Shown here piece after piece: positions 1 through 10,452 of a DNA stretch of 64,000 bases. The notes beneath the pieces were generated by a model. The model saw only the letters and a list, made by a program, of their open reading frames with translations. It did not search any database and had not been told where the DNA came from. Source of the DNA: Orobanche coerulescens (taxonomy: Eukaryota > Streptophyta > Magnoliopsida > Lamiales > Orobanchaceae); the NCBI GenBank assembly GCA_033398695.1, contig CM065819.1, positions 7,799,501 to 7,863,500 on the forward strand, in the 5' to 3' direction. A program made the translations under genes and the position numbers. The stretch's first letter is position 1. Each line of letters begins with the position of its first letter.

Positions 1-45
1 AGTACCATCATTTTTTTCAAATATCTAGGATGCCTGAATACATAC

Positions 46-271
46 CCAAGCCAAGCTTCTTAGGTCTAGGTCTCAATAACTGCATTACCAAAGCACCATG
101 AGTAAAAACATACAGCACGATATATGAAATCATAAGATAAATATTTGAAAGAGTTCAATCCTCAAACTGATAATACGATCTTCCCCGTATACTTGTTGCG
201 TCTGTTTAACAATCTCTTGGGTTCCGTCTGGACACCCATCATCCACAACTATTATTTCAAAAGCTACATTC
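46..271 (-). pseudogene. Dolichol-phosphate mannosyltransferase (DPM1)-like exon pair, probably broken
   Basis: On the minus strand, 271-172 follows a good acceptor (TTTTTGTATCAG) and encodes FEIIVVDDGCPDGTQEIV, then a segment ending GEDRI. This matches the N-terminal GT2 nucleotide-sugar-binding region of plant DPM1, the catalytic subunit that makes dolichol-phosphate mannose at the ER. After an intron, 79-46 follows acceptor GGTAATGCAG, encodes a match to the family's LLRARAKKLGLG (here RPRPKK), and ends at donor G/GTATGT. Oddities: the usual DDGSPDG is DDGCPDG, and the first exon has no in-frame GT donor where GEDRI ends. The first exon of the gene was not found upstream. I infer a relict or captured fragment; a live, diverged copy continuing left of the window cannot be excluded. 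Family assignment is fairly sure, gene status is not. Confidence 0.6.
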
Positions 272-952
272 CTGATACAAAAATCACAAAATAGTTACAG
301 AATAATTAAGTCCAACATGTGCAACTAACAGAAAAAAATTGATTTTTCAAACTCAACAATCTCTTTGAGAAAAGTGAAAACCCGTAACAAAAGTAACCTA
401 GAATAGCAACACAAATGTACATTTGCCACACGAACCGCCGTAAAGGTAAGTCATTTCTCTGAGTCAGAGCTTCAATTCAACCATGATAGGGTAGTTCTCA
501 GTTTTCTTAAGCTCCAACTAGGTAAAACGCACGTCTCCTCAATTGACATCATCTCAATTCAGAGCAAAACACACGGCTTTTTGTCAACAAGAATAAGATG
601 AAAATACTTGTACAGACAAATATCCAATAGGTTGGGTCACCCATTTGGATAAATACCAAAAATATACACAAAAGAATGATGACTTCCGAGCAATTCAATG
701 AAGGATTTTTTTGTACAACGAAACGAATAACCTGAATTCCAATACTTCACTTCCAATGACTGGACAACCCTAAAAAACCAGGATCATAACTGATTTTTGA
801 GCAATCACATTTTATGTTCATGAACTGTCTCAGAAAGTTCAGATTCACACACCAATAACAAATTCTCCAAAGGCAATTCTAGTGTAGGAATTCTTCGGTT
901 AGTGCAATAAAAAAACTAATGTAACCAGGACTGGACAATACCTTAATAATGT
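272..952. other. Non-coding spacer
   Basis: AT-rich sequence with no reading frame or repeat that I could recognise on either strand. It could be intron or 5' sequence of the DPM1-like gene, but no further exon of that family was found. Confidence 0.4.
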
Positions 953-1108
953 TGACGGGTCTTCAGGACTTGCGCGCCTGATGGTTACCAGACTTTCAAA
1001 GTTCAAGTCTTGGGAAGGGCGAAAAGACTGAGTTTACAGGCTTAGAGTAAAATCATGAGTTGCGGATCAGGGGCCAAGCCATCGCGCGCAAGTCCTGAAG
1101 ACCCGTCA
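953..1108. repeat. Small inverted-repeat (MITE-like) element
   Basis: Bases 953-977 (TGACGGGTCTTCAGGACTTG then CGCGC) are exactly inverted at 1084-1108. With a 2-bp gap the pairing runs further inward (GATGG on both sides). The whole element is about 156 bp with no coding capacity. No clear target-site duplication is visible, so the superfamily is unknown. It could also be a fold-back element. Confidence 0.6.
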
Positions 1109-1289
1109 TCAAATACCAATACCAATTGCGATAATTTTCACATTTTCTAGCGTTTGTATTCGACAATAAAGAACGCTAACAATCAAAGTGATCATATTTT
1201 CACAAAAAGATTCTTAGATACCATCAAAACTTACCACCATCCGCAATCCTGCGAAATGCAGAAAATCTCAATGAAAAACACGAAATACC

Positions 1290-1346
<57 letters not shown>
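1290..1346. repeat. Compound (CA)n(TA)n microsatellite
   Basis: A CA run from about 1290 to 1322 is followed by a TA run to 1346. The copia-like LTR begins at the next base, and another TA run begins right after the other LTR at 17321, so the element seems to have inserted into a TA tract. Confidence 0.9.
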
Positions 1347-1583
1347 TGTTCCGGGAATTATTATTCCCGGGATGTGTCTTACCTAATACTGGTTGTAGAT
1401 ACATAGATGGAAGGTTCTAGATCCTTCTAGAGGTAGTAGGATCCTATTAGATGTCTTACCTTATCTATGAATCCTATGTATGGAAGGACTCTCATTGTAA
1501 TGCCAATATAAAGGCCCCTCTATCAGTGTTATGAATACAATTAATTGACTCTATTTACAGTCCTTTTTCTTTCTCCTGAAACA
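1347..1583 (+). repeat. 5' LTR of copia-like element
   Basis: Starts TGTTCCGGGAATTATTATTC and ends CCTGAAACA. It matches 17091-17320 with few differences, including a short indel near ATCTATGAATCC. A possible TATA motif (CAATATAAAGG) lies about 80 bp before the end. Confidence 0.9.
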
Positions 1584-3870
1584 CATTATCAGCACGTAGC
1601 TCAAAGAAAAAAAAGAGAAAAAAAATCGGCCAGCCCAGCCACCGCCGCCATCGGACCACCGCGGCCACCCGTCGCCGCTGCCCAGCCGCCGCCGCCGCTG
1701 CCCAATCGCCGCCGCCGCCACCGACCAGCTCCAGCGCAGCCAAGTCCGACCCGGTTCAGAACCTTGGACCAAAAACCAGATCGGATTCCTCTATCCCGTT
1801 CGCGCCCGCTGTTGATCGACCTGACCCGACAGCTGCAACAAATCAGATTTTTTTACCCTCTCAACCATGTAGCAAGAACTACAAATTTAACGGAAAATAT
1901 GTTGCTCATGATGATGTGCAAAATATGGAGAGAAGCCATATTTATTATCCTATTCAAGGATCAAAGTAAATATGGAACCGAGTACCACGAAAATATTGCT
2001 CATATGGAGAGAAGCTCCCATTCAAGGATCAAAGCAAATATGGAACCAAGTACCCGTAAGATTTTATTAAAGTTCCTATTTTTTTTAATTTCTCTCTTTT
2101 GGGAATTTTTTTTTGGGAATTGGCGAATTGGGTTCTTTATCTCCCACGCTACTTTGCGGTGGATGAGACTATGAGAGGTGGTATCACTCTCGTATGTCGA
2201 AGTAAACTGTGTGACGGTCCTGGGAGAATCACAGATAATTGTTGAAAGTCGATATTTGTGGTTGTTGCATACACCACGTTTTGGGTGCGATTTGACGTTG
2301 CCGTTTTGTCGATTTTAAACCAACAATTGAATAAAATGAATATTGTCGGTAACGGTAAAGTTATGACTTGTTCATGATTAGTCACGGAATTTTGGCGTAC
2401 AAATGGGACAAACATCGATTGCGACGGATATGTCGTGGTTAAAATCGATTTGTGACGGATTTGTCACGATGAATTGAGCGACCACCACATTGGTCTTGAC
2501 CCAGTCCCATACTTGGAAAACTCCATCTTTCATCCTATTAAAATAAAATATTACATGTGGGTGTAGTCATGCACCGTCTCCTTGAAATGTGATATATGAA
2601 AGAATGTACGAGTAATTCTCATGAATTTTAACATGTAAAGCAATGGCATATTGCGGTAAATACATGAATTCTTTGACCTCGATTATAGTTCGTGTAACTA
2701 TAGGTCCGAATACTTTTCCGAGTATTTGTAAAGGCATGTGCCTTATACATTTGACTATATTTAGTCGATCTTATTGGATAGGCAAGACGAGTTGGTTATG
2801 GTATATTCATTATGTCTCATGGTTCAAAATGCTTAATTATGATGCACCGCGTTGTATCTATATAACATGGCTATTATGACGTATACTTGCAAATTGAGAA
2901 TTAAAATACTTGGTTGATTTGATGCACTTTGGTGGATTTTGTCTACACTTTGATCATGACTAGGCGCATCCTCCTTGGTATTTGTTTATGCTTTGAAAGT
3001 TCAAACGGAATAAGTGGTTTTTAAACAGCCTTAGCTGTACCGACATTCCTACTTTCTCTGCAAGTCTACCAAGTTGGAGTTACCGAAAGGATCATTAGTC
3101 GAGATAAGAAATCGAACACCCTGCTGCGTTTAGACGCACCTATGGCTGTTATTGCCATGTTTTTGCATCAACACTTATGCCATTGGATATGGTCTCAACC
3201 TTGTTTTCTCACTAAACTTGGGAAATACTAAAGTAGCCAATTAAAACATGCACTGTGATCTGAGTTTAATGATCCGTGTGGTGCACAATATATGGATAGA
3301 AAGATACGGAAGTCTAGTTTCCAGAACAGCTGACCGTTCGTCCATAGACTTCCTAACAAGGGAGTTATCGCTGTTTTAGCGAACAAAGGTCAAGCTGCGT
3401 GGAATTTTATTTCCAGCGATTGTGCTAACTTTTGTCCCAACCAACTTGGTTCCCATCTTGAATTTGCAAGTGGTGTTATGATATATGTTTTTCAATCTAT
3501 TTTTGGCCAAATTTGCCATAGATGATGCAGTTTTTGGTATGCGTTGTACGCTAAACTATCATCTTTCAAATGTTGAAAAACTGTTTTCTTGGGGAAGCCC
3601 AAAATACGCACCCTTATAAGAAGGTCGAGCGTGTGCATGGTAGTGTTACACCATGCTTGTGTCGTAATTTTTCCCCTTAGGCATATAACCTTGCCATGTT
3701 ATGCACTCAATATGATAGATTATTTTGATCGTATCTGGTATAAAATCTCTATGTTGTTAGAGTGTTCGCTATGCTCATATTTGTAAAATTTTGCAAGCAA
3801 AATTGAGTGCGTATTAAGCTATTTTCAAGGAACACGATATTTTTGGATTTCGGTTTATAAATCCATTATG
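1584..3870 (+). other. Copia-like internal region, left part: leader and non-coding sequence
   Basis: Directly after the LTR comes ATTATCAGCACG, a sequence type found at copia primer-binding sites. At 1630-1740 lies a GC-rich block of CCG triplets that opens long but meaningless frames. A duplicated phrase around ATATGGAGAGAAGC occurs near 1924 and 1999. The rest has stops in all frames and no recognisable domain. Confidence 0.6.
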
Positions 3871-4025
3871 ACTATTGTAATACCCGAGAGTTCTGATATG
3901 TATTTGGAACTTATGATATTGTAATCGTTGTACTTGATCTGAGTATTATTCTCCGTATTTCATAATCCGATGTTGTCGAGCGTATGATTTCATGTATGTG
4001 ATTTAAAAATTGTAATTCTGCGCAT

Positions 4026-4322
4026 GTAGCGCACGCTATCGACTATGTGTAGCGCACGCTAACATGGATTCATAGCGCACGCTACAAAGGAATATTAGCG
4101 CACGCTATGCGTGGTCAATTTGATTGAGACGTGCGGTAGGTGAGATCTGGCCGGGGACCCCTGTCGGATTGTGTCGGGATGAACCTGGATGGCTTTCGGG
4201 AAAAGCCAAGTCAACGCCTTAGCACACGCTACATGCATGTGCATAGTGCGCGCTAAGCGTTGAGTACAGTTAAGTCAGTGAGCCATTAGCGCACGCTACG
4301 AGCAGGGACTAACGCGCGCTAA
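4026..4322 (+). promoter_or_regulatory. U3 palindrome array upstream of the LTR TATA box (element A)
   Basis: Repeated palindromic words, mostly TAGCGCACGCTA with variants such as TAACGCGCGCTA and TAGTGCGCGCTA. About seven copies are spaced irregularly at roughly 20-100 bp and stop just before TATAAAT at 4334. The position fits an enhancer or protein-binding array. That role is inferred, not shown. Confidence 0.6.
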
Positions 4323-4333
4323 TAGCCATTTCT

Positions 4334-4340
4334 TATAAAT
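4334..4340 (+). promoter_or_regulatory. TATA box of element A 5' LTR
   Basis: TATAAAT followed by AGGACA. The equivalent sites are 11572-11578 in the 3' LTR and a TATATATA at about 47491 in the solo LTR. The motif marks the likely U3/R region; transcription from it is inferred. Confidence 0.65.
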
Positions 4341-4541
4341 AGGACAACATCCTATTCGTGATTTCAGTTCTTTCTTCTCCCTTACCCGAATTCTTACACT
4401 TAGAACATAACTTCCTTCATCCTAAACACTTCATATCAATATCCTAGCTCGTGATTGAAGATCGTATATCGTTGGAGATTGGTGTTCAAGCCTTCGGTGT
4501 TGGATTGCTTCGATTTCCTCCGTGTTCTTCACTACTTTGAG

Positions 4542-5929
4542 GTAGGTGATTTTTCAACGATATTAGTAATGTTCTTAAGGACGTTTGATCATGTTTTGAT
4601 AGCCAGTTATTTAGTTTATAATCGGTCATCACATGTTAGAAGAATACTTTTGACGTATCGGCACTATATATCGTATGAACCCTTGAACCTTTTTAGTAAT
4701 TGGACTCCTAGCATTTTCAAACCGATTTGTGATCAGTAGATGGAGATTTTCAAGTTCTTATGCGTTTATATAGAAGGATCGTACGTTTTGATACTTATAT
4801 CGGATTGAACTCAGAATATACCTTGAAGATCTAAGATGAACTATGGTGTTGTGATGATTATACGTATCTTTGCATCGCATGGTCATTTAGTACGTATAGA
4901 AATTTCACAAACCTTATTAGCATGATATGCTCGAGGATGACTGGTTTTATAACCATAGAATTTATGAGTTCATCACCATTCAATCCAATTTTCTGTCTGT
5001 AGTAATCTGCCATGCAAGGTTAGCGCACGCTAACATACGTAAGTTAACGTGCGCTATCGGGGATAAGTTAACGCACGATACGTACGTAACATACGTTATG
5101 ATGTCAGCCGAGTCAAACTGTCAGCCCGTGGCTAGCGTACGCTAGGATTATACGATAGCGTACGCTAACAGGCAGGCTTAGCGCACGTTACGTAGAGTAC
5201 GTAGCGCACGCTAAGCAGTCCAGGCAGATTGTTTATTTTGAGCTTTTGGGCCGTAGAACGAATTGTTAGGCCATCGTTCGACTTGAGATGATTTGTATAT
5301 CATTCCTTTTGTTAAGGTTCGAGCTTGCTACGTTGATCGAAGGAGGCGGCCTTCGAGTGTGTTGAGATCATTGAAGTATTTCGTTCTTGCCATCTTCGAG
5401 GCAAGTATCGTAATATATTAATATTGGTATTTTGAGCATGCATGTGATTATTCATGTTGTTGAACATGAGATTTATTACGTTGATTTGTCATGATATTCG
5501 TTATCTAGTGTTTGTATGTTCATGTTGATGAACATAATGATTTGGCATATGTGTATGCATGAGTTGTGTTTGTGTACGTTGTACGATCTATGCTGAGGGC
5601 GCTGGATCGGATGTCCACCTCGTGTTGGTCCGACGGGATCATCTTGGGATCTAGGCTGAGGGCGCTGGATCATTGGACGGGTTATTTCCACCTCGTGTTG
5701 GTCCGACGGGATCATCTTGGGATATATGCTGAGGGCGCTGGATCATTGGAATACCCATGCTGTGTTAATGGAATCTTGTGGATTCGCATTGTCGGATTCC
5801 GGTAGCGAAAGTCCGTGTGGTGTATCTTGTTATGTATTGTTGATGCATATTCGAATTGTTTAATATGATACTTGTACTAGCATCGTTTTGCTAACCCCTT
5901 CGGGGGTGGACATTTGTTTTGATGTTCAG
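4542..5929 (+). other. Putative intron inside the LTR (element A)
   Basis: Donor-like TTTGAG/GTAGGTGAT at 4541/4542 and acceptor-like TTGATGTTCAG/GTAGCC ending at 5929. Both are kept at the same places in the 3' LTR (11780-13167) and the solo LTR (47700-49130), and the gypsy families of elements B and C have comparable sites. The segment holds the second palindrome array and the tandem repeats. Splicing is inferred from sequence only. Confidence 0.4.
5588..5750 (+). repeat. Tandem repeat in LTR A
   Basis: Two full and one partial copy of a 60-75 bp unit beginning GCTGAGGGCGCTGGATC and containing GTTGGTCCGACGGGATCATC. The same array is at about 12830-12990 and 48793-48955. Confidence 0.85.
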
Positions 5930-6241
5930 GTAGCCGAGGAAGCGGGAAAGCGACCACAAGATGCAAGCGTGACGACGAAGGGGTTCAGTGATGTTTGTTG
6001 TTGTTGGTGATTTTTTTTTCTTGTTTTGAGTTCAGTACTCGAGTACGCGTGTCGTATTAAAATTATTTCGATATGGTTGTATAAATTACTCGTTGAACCA
6101 GTTGTTCGGTTTTGCAAACTTGAATTTCCGATGATGATGATGTCTTATATTTACCTTTCTTTTAAATTAGCCTTGTAAATCCTTACTTAAAGGGTTTACG
6201 GCGCTGTAATTATTCCGAATATCTCGGGGTGTTACAGATTA

Positions 6242-6253
6242 TGGTATCAGAGC
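6242..6253 (+). other. Primer-binding site, tRNA-iMet (element A)
   Basis: TGGTATCAGAGC, complementary to the 3' end of plant initiator tRNA-Met, five bases after the 5' LTR. It primes minus-strand cDNA synthesis in this class of element. Confidence 0.9.
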
Positions 6254-6481
6254 TAAGATTTATGTATATCTTGGCAGTCGGGTTTGAAGTTGGGTCTATT
6301 TACGTTATTGATTTACGAGTCGTTCGTAACATCACTGTTCAGCCAAAAGTCGTCATATGGACCGTGGTTGTAAGTCTCCTAATCTCTTATACTACCGATT
6401 TACTTAATTACTGTTTTGTGAGTATTGACGGACTTTATTTCGAAAACTTTGTCCTGGATATTGAGGAATTGTGTTTACAGT

Positions 6482-7525
6482 ATGTTGAGAGGAGGACGTG
6501 GATGCGGACGCAGTCGTGGACGCGGACGGGGTAACATGAGACAGGAGGATTCCGCAACTACCCCGGAATTATCAGCTAGCCGAACCGATTCCCATTCTGG
6601 AGGGCAGCAAGGATCAGCGAATGACGACACAAATCCTAACATGCCGGGAGTGCTTCAACAGGTGGTGGCGCAGATAAACCAGTTCGCCCAGGTAGTCGAC
6701 CGCATGCAGACGGCGATGGGACAGCAGCACCACGAGGATAACCGGGGAGACAGATGGCTTGCTGAGGTGGTCAAATTGCACCCGCCAAAATTTGTGAAGG
6801 CTGCGGGAGGCAATTACTTGGGATCACCGGCTCAAGGAGTTAGAGAAGATTTTGCGGGTCTTAAGCGTCCCGAGGACCGGAAGGTTCCCATTGCCCAGTA
6901 TTTTCCGACTAGGGAGGCCTTTGATTGGTGGGAAGCTATCCGACCCGAGAATCATAATGCGGACTGACAGAATTCAAATTAATGATGGAAGCACGATATT
7001 GTCCTCGTCCGATTCTGAGAGGCAAAGATCCGAGAGTTTTTCTCACCACGAGTTCGAAGCATCTGTGATGATGTAATCAAAACTTTTAATCATCGGTGAC
7101 TTGTGTGCGACACTTGGTCGAACGGAGGCGGAAAAGATTTTTCATTTCGATATGCGGATGAAGCGGAGATTGAGTACATGTCCGGATTCGAGTGTACTGC
7201 GTTGCGACAATATCAAGACAAAGCACCGCCTACGACATGAAAGAGGCGGCGGTGGAGAAATCAGTGGAGGCAAAGAAGCGTAAGGTGATCGCGACTTTTC
7301 GTAAAACAAGAGTGGTGGGCCCCGCAAGGGCCGGTCTTCCTTTTATTCGGCTAGAAACCTCCACATCCTTCCGAGAGGTGGGAAGAAGTTCGGACTACAT
7401 CGGTAGTTCCGACGCATCAAAGAAATGCTACAACCGTGGTCGAGCAGGCATATTCGACGTGATTGCCGCGTCTTCGCGACTTGTTACGATTGTGGACAAG
7501 AAGGGCACCGTGCGGCCTTACGTGG
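6482..7525 (+). pseudogene. gag: gag remnant of element A
   Basis: The frame from ATG at 6482 opens with an Arg/Gly-rich stretch (MLRGGRGCGRSRGRGRG), then a Gln-rich helix-like part, and HPPKF at about residue 98, which usually begins the conserved capsid region. The frame fails at about 6960. Downstream to about 7480 gag-like sequence is scattered over frames. A nucleocapsid CCHC knuckle remains at 7482 as CYDCGQEGH, but the final Cys is replaced (Arg codon CGT). Gag would form the cytoplasmic particle that packages the RNA; this copy cannot make a full product. Start choice rests on the Arg/Gly-rich N-terminus that chromovirus gags often have. Confidence 0.75.
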
Positions 7526-7744
7526 AGTTGCTACTAGATCTTTTGGTACTCGCACTCCGGCGCCGATTCGAAGGAGACAAGTGTGAACCAGACGCAGCAG
7601 AGTGGATTTCAAAGCAGTTAACGTCGGGAAGAGAGAGACATCCGATCGGGTCCGTTCCTCCGCGCTGTATGCGAGATGAGGACATCGACGATCGTAACAC
7701 CTTCTTTGTTGCATCATGTACGATTCAGATCCTTTTGCAACTTG

Positions 7745-8270
7745 ATTAGTGTTTTATTTGATTCCTGAGCTACACATTCTTTTGTATCATTGAACTGTAA
7801 ATCGTTTAAAAATCTCGTGCTTATCGATTGTGAACCATATGTTGTGGGTTTGCAGTGGAGAGAGAATTGTGGGAACCCTAGAGGCTAGAGATTTTCCGGT
7901 GTCTATAGGAGGGAGAGATTGGCCATCGAATCTTATTGTAGTTGACATCTACGGTGACGATTTAATTCTCGGAGACGATTGGCTCAACCGTTATGGAGCT
8001 ATTCGAATTACCGAGAGAGAGTCATTTCTATCATTGCGATGACGGATCGAACACTCATTCCGAGGATGGAGACCAGAAGCTCGGGAAAATTGATCAAAGC
8101 AATGAAAGCCGTGAAATTATCAAGGGGATGTCATGGACTTTGGTGCTATGCCATGAGGAAAGAGGAAGGAGTAGAGCTCTCATCTATTTCGATTGTGAAT
8201 GAGTTCTCGGATGTATTTCTGACGAACTACAGGTTACCTCCACAGAGAAGTGGAATTCACTATTGAATTA
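7745..8270 (+). pseudogene. Aspartic protease region of element A
   Basis: The retropepsin active-site region is recognisable at 7751 onward (VLFDS, stop, ATHSFVS). The Gly codon of the usual DSGA motif is now TGA (7766-7768). After a frame change the C-terminal half is clear at 7900-8000, with IGGRDWPSNLIVVDIYGDD and a LILGDDWL segment close to the family's LILGMDWL. The protease normally cleaves the Gag-Pol polyprotein. A further frame change near 8265-8275 separates it from the RT frame. Confidence 0.75.
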
Positions 8271-8278
8271 GAGCACAG

Positions 8279-10452
8279 GCGGCTCCTATTTCCAGAGCAC
8301 CATACCGCATGGCGCCAACCGAGATGTATGAACTCAAGAAGCAACTGGAGGAATTGTTACAGAAGGGCTATATTCAACCTAGCGTTTCTCCTTGGGGAGC
8401 GCCCGTTCTCTTTGTCCGGAAGAAAGACGGATCCCTCCGACTGTGTATTGATTACAGGGAGCTCAATAAGATGACGATCAAGAATAAGTATCCTCTACCT
8501 CGGATCGAAGACTTGTTTGATCAACTGCAAGAGGCAAGGGTATTCTCGAAGATTGACTTGCGATCAGGATACCACCAGTTGAGAATTAAGGAATCGGATA
8601 TACCAAATTTGGCTTTCAGGTCCCGGTACGGGCATTATGAATTCGTAGTGATGCCGTTTGGACTTACCAATGCTCCTGCGGTGTTCATGCAATTGATGAA
8701 TCGGGTATTCTTGGAATACTTGGATAAATTTGTGGTCGTCTTCATTGATGACATCTTGATATATTCGAGGGACGCAGAGGAGCATGCCGAACATTTGCGT
8801 GTGGTTTTGAGCACTTTGAGGAGGGAACAGCTGTATGCAAAGCTTTCTAAATGCGAGTTCTGGCTCAGGGAGGTAACTTTCCTCGGGCATGTGATATCAG
8901 CTGACGGAGTTCAGGTGGACCCGAAGAAAGTCGAAGCAATCTTGGAATGGGTTGCTCCTATTAACGTGAAAGAAGTCCGGAGTTTCTTAGGACTTGCTGG
9001 ATATTATCGCCGCTTTGTAGAAGGATTTTCCAAGATTTCTCGTCCGCTCACTCAGCTGTTACAGAAAACTCAAAAGTTTAAGTGGGACGAGAAATGCCAG
9101 GCTGGTTTTGATGAGCTTAAGAAGAGACTAACGACAGCACCTATATTAGCATTACCAGATGGAACTGATGGGTTCATGGTGTCTGGACGCTTCAAATCGA
9201 GTGCAGGATGTGTGTTGATGCAAAGAGATAAGGTGATTGCCTATGCTTCTCGGCAGTTGAAACCGTACGAGGTTAACTACCCGACTCATGATCTGGAGTT
9301 AGCAGCTGTGGTCTTTGCATTGAAAATTTGGAGACATTATTTGTACGGCACTCATTGTCAGATCTTTACCGATCATAAGAGCCTCAAGTACATTTTTAGT
9401 CAGAAAGAATTAAACATGAGGCAGAGAAGGTGGCTGGAATTGATCAAGGATTACGACTTGGAGATTCTCTATCATCCGGGGAAAGCAAACGTAGTAGCCG
9501 ATGCATTGAGCCGTAAACCTGTTTCTCTTCGAGTGTTGGAAGCACTTACATCCCAAACCAGTATTCAACGAGAACTGATCCGCGAGGGGATTGAAGTATG
9601 GGCACCAGGAATCCAAGGGAAACTTTATGTGATGGAACTAACTTCATCACTAGTCGAGGAGATCAAGTCTAAGCAGTGGAACGATTCTCTGATCCTTCGA
9701 TTATGTGACGAAGTAAAGAAAGGAAAAGCCCCAGGATTCGTATTACAAGACGATGGAGTTCTGAGATTTCAGAGTCGACTTTGCGTTCCCGATGATGATG
9801 ATTTGAGACGGACTATTCTGAAGGAAGCTCACAGCGCGCCCTATTCTATTCACCCGGGCAGCAGTAAGATGTATAAGGATTTAAAACAAAATTTCTGGTG
9901 GGGGAATATGAAGAAGGACGTAGCAGAGTACGTTTCAAAATGTTTGACTTGTAAGCAAGTTAAGATTGAACATCAGCGACCTTCCGGAATGTTAAGGCCG
10001 CTTCCGATCCCTGAATGGAAGTGGCAGGACATCTCGATGGATTTCATCACCAGTATGCCAAGGACTAGAACGGGAATGAACATGATTTGGGTTGTAGTTG
10101 ATCGACTAACCAAGTCGGCTCATTTCCTAAGAATTAAGGATATATGGGGACCCGAGAGATTGGCGCGAGTATTTATTGCGGAGATAGTCAGATTGCATGG
10201 GACGCCGAAGACCATTATTTCGGATCGAGATGGTCGCTTCGTGTCGCACTTCTGGAAAGCAGTTCACAGGGCTTTGGGGACTGAGCTCAACTTTAGTACT
10301 GCTTATCATCCCCAAACGGACGGTCAGTCCGAAAGGACTATACAAACAGTAGAAGACATGCTTAGAGCTTGTGCATTAGATTGGTCAACTGATTGGGAAG
10401 TTCACTTGCCCTTGATCGAGTTCACCTATAATAATAGTTGGCATGCTTCTTT
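8279..10452 (+). pseudogene. pol: Pol of element A: reverse transcriptase, RNase H, integrase core
   Basis: One long open frame, first Met at 8309, though homology (APISRAPYR) starts upstream. [47 protein letters not shown] and the catalytic FIDDIL box at about 8741. RNase [10 protein letters not shown] and DALSRK are present, but the first catalytic Asp motif (usually YSDAS) reads VSGRFKSS. Integrase: the zinc-binding H-H-C-C ([16 protein letters not shown]) and the D,D,E core ([19 protein letters not shown]) are intact. At about 10452 a one-base loss just after NNSWHAS shifts the frame, so the C-terminus is encoded separately. RT strongly resembles the Tekay/Del clade. The RNase H change looks like two compensating shifts. 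Confidence 0.95.

Larger units (their letters stand above)
3876..6236 (+). repeat. 5' LTR of element A
   Basis: 2361 bp. In order: U3 with a palindrome array (about 4028-4322), TATAAAT at 4334-4340, donor-like site at 4541/4542, a second palindrome array (about 5020-5220), tandem repeats (about 5588-5750), a CCCC-TTCG-GGGG hairpin (5895-5906), acceptor-like site ending 5929, and the end GGTGTTACA. Short open frames in it recur in the other LTR copies only because the LTR itself is duplicated. Confidence 0.95.

Noticed and set aside
1154..1420. Frame with His-Thr and Ile-Tyr runs
   Set aside because: It is a translation of the CA/TA microsatellite. Similar frames at 17278, 26875, 29459 and 29535 have the same cause.
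1545..2174. 209-residue proline/arginine-rich frame
   Set aside because: It spans the LTR end and a CCG-triplet leader block of the copia-like element; GC-rich simple sequence opens frames on both strands by chance.
4455..4739. 94-residue frame repeated almost unchanged at 11693-11977
   Set aside because: The conservation is explained by LTR duplication. The frame crosses the TATA-proximal leader and shows no domain or independent conservation in the solo LTR.
4026..5220. CRISPR-like array from the recurring TAGCGCACGCTA words
   Set aside because: The repeats are only 12 bp, vary in sequence, and have irregular spacers that are themselves conserved between LTR copies. They belong to a retrotransposon LTR in plant DNA.
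6242..6253. Possible tRNA fragment (TGGTATCAGAGC)
   Set aside because: It is the primer-binding site complementary to tRNA-iMet, found once after each 5' LTR; no tRNA cloverleaf surrounds it.
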